From assembly GCA_049242885.1 (NCBI GenBank), contig JBMLOQ010000142.1, positions 1-25,954 of the forward strand: a stretch of DNA of 25,954 nucleotides, written 5' to 3'. Below the pieces are notes generated by a model. The model ran no database searches and was not told where the DNA came from. It was given only the letters and a program-made list of their open reading frames with translations. This document shows positions 1-7,200 of this stretch, piece by piece. The position numbers were made by a program, and so were the translations under genes. Positions within the stretch are counted from its first letter, which is position 1, and every line of letters starts with the position of its first letter. The stretch is from CAIVPM01 sp049242885. GTDB taxonomy: Bacteria > Bacteroidota > Bacteroidia > Chitinophagales > Chitinophagaceae.

Positions 1-105
1 CTTATTTGCATGTTATGCTATTAATTTTTAGCAAACTTAAAACATAAGCGTTTAAAATTTTTTTGAATTTTAAAATGCATACTTTTATTATCTAAATGAA
101 GCATT

Positions 106-293
106 ATGAAACAAGTTTTTACTACCGTTTTAATTTTAAATTGTGCAATTGCCAATGTGTAAGTAATTAACAGTAGCTGCACGTCAACTCCTTCGTTAAT
201 AGATTTAATTTAAAAGTTGATTATAGAGGAGACTTTGTGAATAATAATTCTAGTTTCGATATTAAAGGAGATATTAATCTTAAGAAAAGCTAG
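106..293 (+). pseudogene. possible decayed small secreted-protein gene
   Basis: An ATG at 106 opens an 18-residue reading frame that looks like a signal peptide (MKQVFTTVLILNCAIANV) and stops at 160-162. Reading on in the same frame gives NSSCTSTPSLIDLI, then another stop. A different frame, ending at TAG 291-293, reads as plausible protein (FNLKVDYRGDFVNNN, then SFDIKGDINLKKS). A signal peptide, a stop and a coding-like tail in another frame are what a frameshifted remnant of a small exported protein would look like. No family is recognisable. The segment is short and AT-rich, so it could be chance. The rest of 1-303 shows nothing else I can support. Confidence 0.22.
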
Positions 294-303
294 TACAATT
301 TGT

Positions 304-1248
304 TTACCCCATTATTTTATTCCATAACTCTGGTATTCTTTTTATCCAAACACTTTCACGTTTTTTATCTCCAAAATTTATAGCGGGTGTACCCCAATAC
401 ATTTTATTGCCATCAATGTTTCCTACAACACCGCTTTGTCCCATAACTACTGCACCACTACCAATTGTAATTGTTTTATTCACTCCTACTTGACCCCAAA
501 GTGTTACACCATCTTCAATAATTGTAGCTCCAGCAATACCTACTTGTGCTGCAAACAAACAGTTTTTACCTACTGTAACATCGTGGCCTATGTGTACTTG
601 ATTATCCATTATAGTGCCTTTACCAATTATTGTACTATCTGTAACGCCTCTATCAATGGTGCAACCACTACCAATTTCAACGTTATCTTCAATTAAAACA
701 TTGCCACAACTCTTCATTCTTTTAAACCATACCTCTCTGTTTTTTTTAGTGTTGTAATAAAATGCATCACTACCAATTACACTACCACTTTGTATTATTA
801 CATTATTGCCAATTATTGTTCCACTATGTATGGTTACATTTGGGTGTATCACACAATCATCACCAAGTACTACACCATCACCAATAAACACATTAGGCAT
901 TATAATAGTATTTTTTCCAAAAGTTGCATTAGCACTAATAGCTACAGAACTTGCTACAAAAGGCTTGTAGGCATCTACTATTTTTAAATAGGCTTCAAAA
1001 GGATCATTGCAATACAACAAAGTTTTACCATCTGGAATTTCAACATCTTTATTATTAATGATGATGATTGTTGCTTTGCTTTGCAAACATTTGTTGTAAT
1101 ACTTTGGATGATCTACAAAGCATATATCACCTTCAGTTACTTTGTGAATTTCATTTATACCAATTGCTTGGTTATGAGCATTACCTAAAATACTTGCATC
1201 AATTAAAGTGGCAATTACTTGTAAATTTTGAGGTGTGTTAAATTTCAT
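304..1248 (-). CDS. lpxD: LpxD-family UDP-3-O-acyl-glucosamine N-acyltransferase
   Basis: 314 residues from the ATG at 1248. An upstream in-frame ATG at 1287 is unlikely because it would read through the -7 promoter element at 1265-1272. The N-terminal part (about 1-100) resembles the LpxD substrate-binding domain. Residues 105-275 are a run of hexapeptide repeats (for example IIGNNVIIQSGSVIGS) that form a left-handed beta-helix. H222 in HIGHDVTVGKN aligns with the catalytic His of E. coli LpxD, and the following AAQVGIAGATIIEDGV and WGQVGV match the family. The enzyme N-acylates UDP-3-O-acyl-glucosamine in lipid A synthesis at the cytoplasmic face. It is shorter than E. coli LpxD (341). Many Bacteroidota carry a second LpxD-like protein of about this length, so it may be that paralogue, with a different acyl-acceptor role. 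No lipid A gene is adjacent. Confidence 0.8.
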   Translation of the reverse strand: MKFNTPQNLQVIATLIDASILGNAHNQAIGINEIHKVTEGDICFVDHPKYYNKCLQSKATIIIINNKDVEIPDGKTLLYCNDPFEAYLKIVDAYKPFVASSVAISANATFGKNTIIMPNVFIGDGVVLGDDCVIHPNVTIHSGTIIGNNVIIQSGSVIGSDAFYYNTKKNREVWFKRMKSCGNVLIEDNVEIGSGCTIDRGVTDSTIIGKGTIMDNQVHIGHDVTVGKNCLFAAQVGIAGATIIEDGVTLWGQVGVNKTITIGSGAVVMGQSGVVGNIDGNKMYWGTPAINFGDKKRESVWIKRIPELWNKIMG

Positions 1249-1264
1249 ACTAAAAAAATATGAG

Positions 1265-1272
1265 CAAATGTA
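1265..1272 (-). promoter_or_regulatory. -7 promoter element of LpxD-family gene
   Basis: The minus strand reads TACATTTG, a perfect match to the Bacteroidota -7 consensus TAnnTTTG, 16 nt before the ATG at 1248. A convincing -33 TTTG at standard spacing is not visible. Confidence 0.5.
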
Positions 1273-1557
1273 ACAACAAGCCTGCAATGATTTTAGAAAA
1301 TAAATATTTCGATAAACACCAATTTAAAATTCCGAAAGCATTGATATCAATAAGTTTCAGCGTGCTTCAAAATTTTATTTTCTTAGGTTTAATAATAAAA
1401 TTGTTTAAAATTGTTTACAACTTAATTTATGCAATTCACATTTTAAAAATAAATGTTGATAAAAAACAATAGTAAATATTTTGATATAGTAAAAACTAAC
1501 TTTAATATTGTATTAGGAATTTAATTATTCCTTTACTTACTAACCCATCTATATATT

Positions 1558-1586
1558 AAAGCTCTACTTAGTTGTGGGGCTTTTTT
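1558..1586 (+). terminator. terminator-like hairpin just upstream of the pseudouridine synthase gene
   Basis: AAAGCTC (1558-1564) pairs with GGGCTTT (1577-1583) with one G-U pair and a 12-nt loop, and a T run covers 1581-1586. The T run is on the plus strand only. It ends 14 nt before the ATG at 1601, so it would either end upstream plus-strand transcription or act as an attenuator in the leader. Confidence 0.45.
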
Positions 1587-1600
1587 GTTTTTATAGAATC

Positions 1601-2200
1601 ATGAATCGATATTTTATAATACATAAACCATACAATGTATTATCACAATTTACAAGTGATGATGGTAAGCTATGCCTTAAAGATTTTTTTAAAGTACCAT
1701 CAAATGTATATCCTATAGGCAGATTAGATTATGATAGTGAAGGTTTACTTTTATTAACAAACGACACCTCTTTAAACAAACAAATACTGCATCCTAATAG
1801 TCAAATAAAAAAAACATATTGGGTTCAGATTGAAGGTGTTATTAATGATGCAGCTATTAAAAAACTACAACAAGGCGTTATCATCAATGCCAATGGAAAA
1901 GTGTATAAAACACTGCCATGTATTGCTAGCATTTTAAATAAAAGTGAGATAGATGGAATACAAGAAAGAAACCCACCAATAAGAGAAAGAAAAAACATAC
2001 CTACCTCCTGGATAAGTATTACCATTACCGAAGGCAAAAACAGGCAAGTTAGAAAAATGACTGCTGCTATTGGTTATCCAACCTTACGATTATTAAGAGT
2101 AGCTATTGGAGATATCGCAATTGGTAATTTGCAAGCAGGGCAAATAATTGAGTTTTCTAAAAATAGCATTTCAAAAAAACTAGCATTAGCTCCACAATAA
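1601..2200 (+). CDS. rluE: RluE-type 23S rRNA pseudouridine synthase (RsuA/RluB/E/F family)
   Basis: 199 residues. The start at 1601 gives MNRYFIIHKPYNVLSQF, the usual N-terminus of the short RluE-like members that lack an S4 domain; an in-frame ATG at 1574 lies inside the terminator-like hairpin. Residues 40-54 (GRLDYDSEGLLLLTN) contain the family motif with catalytic D43. The C-terminal part GKNRQVRKMTAAIGYPTLRLLR is the other conserved block. The enzyme isomerises a uridine in 23S rRNA (U2457 in E. coli for RluE). RluE is the best match by length and by YNVLSQFT near the N-terminus, but the exact target base is an inference. The 3' end overlaps the convergent purN gene by 15 bp. No Shine-Dalgarno sequence is present. 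Confidence 0.88.
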   Translation: MNRYFIIHKPYNVLSQFTSDDGKLCLKDFFKVPSNVYPIGRLDYDSEGLLLLTNDTSLNKQILHPNSQIKKTYWVQIEGVINDAAIKKLQQGVIINANGKVYKTLPCIASILNKSEIDGIQERNPPIRERKNIPTSWISITITEGKNRQVRKMTAAIGYPTLRLLRVAIGDIAIGNLQAGQIIEFSKNSISKKLALAPQ

Positions 2201-2749
2201 GGCAAGTGAAACTGCAAAATGCTTATGCTCCAAAACTTGTACTTTTTTTGCTACAGTATGTGCATTATCCAACTCATTTAATGTACAATTCGCTTGCATA
2301 ATAATTTGTCCATGATCATAAAATTCATCTACATAATGAATAGTAATCCCAGTTTCTTTTTCTTTAGCCTGTAAAACTGCCTCGTGCACAAAATGACCAT
2401 ACATTCCTTTGCCACCATACTTTGGCAATAAAGCAGGGTGAATATTTATTATACAATTTGGGTATGCTTTTATTAATGGCAATGGAATTTTCCATAAAAA
2501 ACCAGCTAATACAATTTTATCGATACCCGCATTTCTCAATTCCTGTACAAAACCATCTTCATCGAACTTAGTTTTGGTTATCATTAAAACCGGAATTTCA
2601 AAATTTTGTGCAATTGATAAAACCCCAGCATTTGGCTTATTGCACACTATAAGTTTAACTTGGTTTTTAAGAGTTGGGTGTTCTACAATTTTAAGTGCGT
2701 TGCTACCTGCACCACTTGCAAAAATGGCAATATTGTTTGAGGTATTCAT
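2186..2749 (-). CDS. purN: phosphoribosylglycinamide formyltransferase PurN
   Basis: 187 residues. PurN transfers a formyl group from 10-formyl-tetrahydrofolate to GAR in de novo purine synthesis. The N-terminal IAIFASGAGSNA is the phosphate-binding loop. N102 and H104 in NIHPALLPKYGG, and H138 and D145 in HYVDEFYDHGQII, correspond to the catalytic Asn, His and Asp region of E. coli PurN (212 aa), so this is a slightly short but complete enzyme. The ATG at 2749 is preceded by a perfect TAnnTTTG promoter element only 4 nt away, so the mRNA is probably leaderless. It lies downstream of prfA on the same strand but behind a terminator, so it is likely transcribed separately. No other purine genes are nearby. 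Confidence 0.93.
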   Translation of the reverse strand: MNTSNNIAIFASGAGSNALKIVEHPTLKNQVKLIVCNKPNAGVLSIAQNFEIPVLMITKTKFDEDGFVQELRNAGIDKIVLAGFLWKIPLPLIKAYPNCIINIHPALLPKYGGKGMYGHFVHEAVLQAKEKETGITIHYVDEFYDHGQIIMQANCTLNELDNAHTVAKKVQVLEHKHFAVSLALLWS

Positions 2750-2753
2750 GGGG

Positions 2754-2787
2754 CAAAATTATAGGTTAATATAATGAAATGGAACAA
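2754..2787 (-). promoter_or_regulatory. purN promoter, start-codon-proximal
   Basis: The minus strand carries TAATTTTG (2754-2761), a perfect TAnnTTTG. It is separated by only CCCC from the ATG. A TTG at 2785-2787 lies 23 bp upstream, at the long end of reported spacing. Transcription would begin at or next to the A of the start codon. The -33 part touches the T run of the prfA terminator. Confidence 0.55.
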
Positions 2788-2820
2788 CAAAAAAGCCATC
2801 ATTTAAAAAAACGATGGCTT
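2788..2820 (-). terminator. prfA terminator
   Basis: On the minus strand AAGCCATC (2820-2813) pairs perfectly with GATGGCTT (2800-2793) across a 12-nt loop, followed by a T run and TTGTTG. It lies 20 nt after the prfA stop codon. The plus-strand side lacks a T run, so it serves prfA. Confidence 0.85.
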
Positions 2821-2840
2821 GTATAAATTGTTGAGTATTG

Positions 2841-3905
2841 TTATTTTTCAGTTGCCATTTTTTCGGCATTTTCAGCCATTTGCAATTGCTCAATAAAATC
2901 ATCTATGTTTCCATTTATTACATTATCCAAATTGTAACTAGTATAGTTAATTCTATGATCTGTAACTCTACCTTGTGGCCAGTTATAGGTTCTAATTTTG
3001 GCACTTCTGTCGCCAGTACTTACTAGGGTTTTACGTTGGCGTGCAATTTCATCTTCGTGTTTGCGAACTTGCTCTTCATACAATTTTGTACGCAGCATGT
3101 TCATGGCTTTTTCTCTATTAGCAAGCTGACTTCGTTCGGTTTGGCAAACAACTACCACACCAGTGGGAACGTGTGTTAAAAATACTTTTGTTTCAACCTT
3201 GTTTACGTTTTGTCCACCAGCTCCACCACTTCGAGCAGTTTCCATTTTTACGTCACTTTCTTTAAGTTCAAAATCTACCTCTTCGGCCTCTGGCATTACA
3301 GCTACTGTAGCAGCACTTGTGTGTACACGTCCTTGAGTTTCGGTATTTGGCACCCTTTGTACACGATGCACACCACTTTCAAATTTTAAAGTTCCATATA
3401 CATCTTCGCCCTCAACTTCTACAACAACTTCTTTATATCCACCAACAGTGCCTTCACTTTCACTTACTATATTGGCTTTCCAACCTTTTTTAGAGCAATA
3501 CCTCAAATACATGCCTAATAAATCTCCTGCAAACAAACTGGCTTCATCACCTCCAGTTCCAGCTCTAATTTCAAGAATGGCATTTTTATCGTCTTGTGGA
3601 TCCTTTGGTATTAGTAATTGAGTAAGATGTTTTTCGAGTGTTTCTTTTTCAATTTCCAAATCGGGCAATTCCATTTTGGCTAATTCTTTCATATCTTCAT
3701 CACTACTACTTAAACCCTCTTTTGCAAACTCATAATCTGCCGATACTTTTAAATATCTTTCGTATGGTTGTACAATTTTTTCTAAAGCTCTATATTCTTT
3801 ACTTAACCTACCAAATTCTTTTTGATTTGCAATAATTTCTGGATTGGTTAAAGCAATTCCTGTTTGATCGAACTTGGCTTTTATGGCTTCTAACTTATCT
3901 AACAT
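2841..3905 (-). CDS. prfA: peptide chain release factor 1
   Basis: 354 residues, the normal length for RF1. RF1 reads UAA and UAG in the ribosomal A site and triggers peptide release. The GGQ motif that reaches the peptidyl transferase centre is at 230-232 within SGGAGGQNVNKVETK. The stop-codon recognition tripeptide of RF1 type (PxT) is P186-N187-T188 in RVPNTETQGRVHTSA; RF2 would have SPF here. Residues 1-100 are the helical N-terminal domain. The start ATG at 3905 is supported by a -7 element TACTTTTG at 3927-3934. prmC, often next to prfA in other bacteria, is absent. A strong terminator follows. Confidence 0.96.
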   Translation of the reverse strand: MLDKLEAIKAKFDQTGIALTNPEIIANQKEFGRLSKEYRALEKIVQPYERYLKVSADYEFAKEGLSSSDEDMKELAKMELPDLEIEKETLEKHLTQLLIPKDPQDDKNAILEIRAGTGGDEASLFAGDLLGMYLRYCSKKGWKANIVSESEGTVGGYKEVVVEVEGEDVYGTLKFESGVHRVQRVPNTETQGRVHTSAATVAVMPEAEEVDFELKESDVKMETARSGGAGGQNVNKVETKVFLTHVPTGVVVVCQTERSQLANREKAMNMLRTKLYEEQVRKHEDEIARQRKTLVSTGDRSAKIRTYNWPQGRVTDHRINYTSYNLDNVINGNIDDFIEQLQMAENAEKMATEK

Positions 3906-3926
3906 GATTAACTTTTAAAAAGTGGG

Positions 3927-3934
3927 CAAAAGTA
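3927..3934 (-). promoter_or_regulatory. -7 promoter element of prfA
   Basis: Minus strand TACTTTTG matches TAnnTTTG perfectly and lies 21 nt before the prfA ATG. No good TTTG -33 box was seen at 19-21 bp. Confidence 0.45.
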
Positions 3935-4243
3935 ATGATATGTAAGTTAGTTTGATTTCTAAATTTTTTATTGGATTGGTATAACTGTTTTTTTAACGAA
4001 AACTCAACCCATTAATATTCTGAAAATTGCAATCCTATCTGTTTTGTAATGCTATTAAGCCTACTACTTTAACTTAATAAAACACCTTACTTGTACCTTT
4101 AAAAAGTGCTAGCAAAGAATTAATTTTAAATTTCGTGTTGATTTTATAGTCTTATTTTTTAATAACCTACATACATCTATTACACTAAAGTATTCACTTG
4201 TTATTTAAACTCAATCAGTTTTCAATTTCAAAAAATTAGCGTA

Positions 4244-4267
4244 GTGTACCAAAATACTTTCGTACAC
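4244..4267 (+). promoter_or_regulatory. inverted repeat around the -7 element of the T9SS protein gene
   Basis: GTGTAC (4244-4249) and GTACAC (4262-4267) are a perfect inverted repeat with a 12-bp spacer. The spacer contains most of a -7-like TACTTTCG (4255-4262). The centre is about 27 nt upstream of the ATG at 4283. This is the layout of a repressor or activator site, but no partner regulator is identified. Confidence 0.35.
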
Positions 4268-4282
4268 AAATAAACTATTATT

Positions 4283-7200
4283 ATGAAATTAAAAATTACT
4301 CATTTATTAACTGGCTTAGCTTTATTCCTTTTTGTAGGTAATACAAAAAGCAACGCACAAGTTGGTTTAAATTGGGCTGTAACTGATAGCTCAAATTTTA
4401 CAGCAGATAGTGCTACTTATAGTGCAATGGCTGTAAGTAAATCCAATGGCCACATCTACGTTGCTTATAGAGATGCAGCAACCAGTAACAAACTTACAGT
4501 TAGAAGATTTAATGGAAGCACTTGGAGTATTTTAGGCACTGCGGGTATTTCTGTTGGTGCTGTAAGCCATTGTGCTATTGCCGTTTCTGGCAATGTTGTT
4601 TATGTAGCTTATAGTGAAGCAACTTCAGGAAATAGATTAAGAGTTATGCGTTACAATGGCTCTTCTTGGAGCGATGATGGAGCAGGTTCATTAAGAGATG
4701 CTTCGTTAATTTCAATTGTTGTAAGCCCCAATGCCAACGTGTATGTTTCTTGTTTAGATGAGGGCTACTCAAACGGTAAAGTATCAGTTTACGAAAGAAA
4801 TAATACATCTAGCACTTGGAGCAATATTACTGGCACTGGTTTATCTGCAGGTTTAAGCTCATCCATTGATATGGATGTTGATTATTTGGGCGATGTGTAT
4901 GTATTGTATAGAGATGCTAATGCAGCAAATAAAGCAACATTAAAAAAATACGATTTATCTGCAACAACCTGGAGCACAGTAGGCACTGAAGGATTTTCTA
5001 CTGGTGCTGTTAGCAGTTGTGCTATTAAATTAGATAAAGTAGGAGCAGCTGTAATAAGCTATGTAGATGCAGGCATAAGCAATGCCCTTAAAATTTTTAA
5101 ACGCAGTGGAAATTCTTGGGCAGACATTACTGGGAGCCTTGGTGTTACAGGCACTAATGCAGAAAATGAATTATTTATTACGAGAGATAACAGTGCTGTT
5201 GTAGGTTTTAAAGCTGGAAGTGGTGCATTTACTATTTACAAGCACGATGCTTTTGCAAACACATGGAGCAATCTTGGTAATCCTAAAGGCAACACTACAA
5301 CAGTAAGTGATATAAGTATAGATGCAGACCTTAGCGATAAACTTTTTGTATGCTACACAGAACCTACACAACGCTTTAAAGCCAATGTACGTCAACTAAA
5401 TTGTAGTGCTCCACCAAAGCCAAGCTTTACAGTAAGTGGCAGTCCTATTTGTGGAGGTTCTAAAGCTTATTTACAATCATCAAATACTAGTAACAATGTA
5501 ACTAGCTTATGGCACAGAAGTTTTGATAACTATGAAACTTATAGTGGCAATCTTGCAGACTTGAATGATAATGATGCAGATAATGCAGCTATGAGTGCAG
5601 CAACTAGTCCAACTGGAGTGCTATGGGTTGTTAAAGTAAGAAAAACTACTAATGATGTTGTGGTTAAAAAATTTGAGAATAATGTTTGGACTAATGTAGG
5701 AAGTGGCATTGCAATTACTGGTAGCAAAGTAGATGAGAATACAACTGATATTACCTTTCATCCAGATGGAACATGCTATGTAAGTTTTGTATCATCTAAT
5801 GGTTTTGCTCAATTTAAGAAATGGAATGGAACAGCTTGGGTACAAGAAAATTTTGGCTGGAGTACTTTATCTGATACATGCAAACATTCAGCTATTAGCA
5901 TTAATCCTTATGGCGTAATTTCTTTTGCAACTTCTATGAAGCAAGCCAGTACAGGAAATTACAGACCAATCGTGTTTACAAAAATTAATGGGGTTTGGAG
6001 CAACTCAGGTTTTTTAAATTATGATGCTGGTTCTTTAGACGTAGCAGTAGATATGAATGGCAATTCTTTTATAACATTTACCGATGAATTAGACAAAAGC
6101 CAAGTAGTTTCTCATACTCAATTGCATGGAAGAGTGAAAATATTTAGAGTATCAAAAACCAATGTAGTAAATAATGCAGCAGCAGGAATTATAGAATTTG
6201 GACATTATGCACAAATAGAATGCACATTCGACAATACCATTTATGTTGGCTTTAGACAAGAAAAAACAGTTTTTGCCGACAGTAGAGTTTCTTCAGGTTA
6301 TCGTTCTATAAATGGTGGCACTTTTCAAAAAATCAATGGTGGATTATGTGAATATGGGTTTGGCATGGGCATTAACAAAGCTGGTAAATTATATTTTGTT
6401 AGTGCTGATGATTATGGTACAGGAACAGTTTTGCTTACAAGTATAAATGCTGGTACAAACTTTGCAAGCATTGTAAGTAATTACTTTCAAAATAATTCAA
6501 TTAGTGCTGGTAGTACTAAATATTATGGCTTACAAATGGTGTTTGACCAAAACGATGCACCCATAATTGTTACAAGTACAGCCGTACCCAACACTACCAC
6601 TTTTGGCGATTTTAGAGTGTACAGAGTAGATAGAGTTGGCTTAGGTGAAGCCAATCCATTAATTACCAATACTGCAGGCACCTATTTTACAGAAAGTAAT
6701 ACTGGCTGTGGTGCTGTAGATACATCATCGGTGGCAACTATTACTAAAACTTCTTCTACGAATAATTGGACTGGAGCACTAAATAGTACATGGGGCCTTG
6801 CTGGCAATTGGGGTTGTAATAGATTGCCTAATCAAGATGATGAAATATCAATCCCTTCTGGTCTTTCTAATTATCCAGTAATTACATCAACCGTTCCAGC
6901 TGCAAATAGAGCAGTAAGTGGTTTATTTATGGGTAATAATACTTCACTAACTATTAATGGTAATACTCTTTCGTTAAAAGATAGCATCAATGTGGGTACA
7001 AACTCAAACATTAGTACTACCAATAGTGGCATGTTTGTTTTTGATGGCACAGCAAAACAATTTACAAACAACTTAAGAGTTATTAATGGAGATGTTAGAA
7101 TTAATAACCCATCAAATGTAGTTTTAAATGGCAATTTAAACATTACGGGTGTTTTAGATTTTGATAATGGTAAAATTTTAACGAATAATTTTACATTAAG

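Larger units (their letters stand above)
1249..1600. other. intergenic region between divergent genes
   Basis: This 352-bp spacer separates the LpxD-like gene (-) from the pseudouridine synthase gene (+). It holds the -7 element of the LpxD-like gene at 1265-1272, a weak 5-bp inverted repeat GGAAT/ATTCC at 1516-1531 and a terminator-like hairpin at 1558-1586. A 70-codon plus-strand frame (1260-1472) overlaps the promoter and has no recognisable features, so I do not call it a gene. No clear TAnnTTTG promoter for the plus-strand gene was found. Confidence 0.5.
3906..4282. other. divergent intergenic region, prfA / T9SS protein
   Basis: This 377-bp region holds the two divergent promoters. On the minus strand CAAAAGTA at 3927-3934 reads TACTTTTG (perfect -7 for prfA, 21 nt from its ATG). 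On the plus strand TACTTTCG (4255-4262, one mismatch to TAnnTTTG) precedes the T9SS protein gene and sits in a 6-bp inverted repeat. I see no small gene in the middle part, which is plain AT-rich sequence. Confidence 0.5.

Noticed and set aside
1260..1472. 70-codon plus-strand frame with a hydrophobic middle
   Set aside because: It overlaps the promoter of the LpxD-like gene and has low-complexity composition (Ile, Lys, Leu, Asn) expected from AT-rich non-coding DNA, with no promoter of its own.
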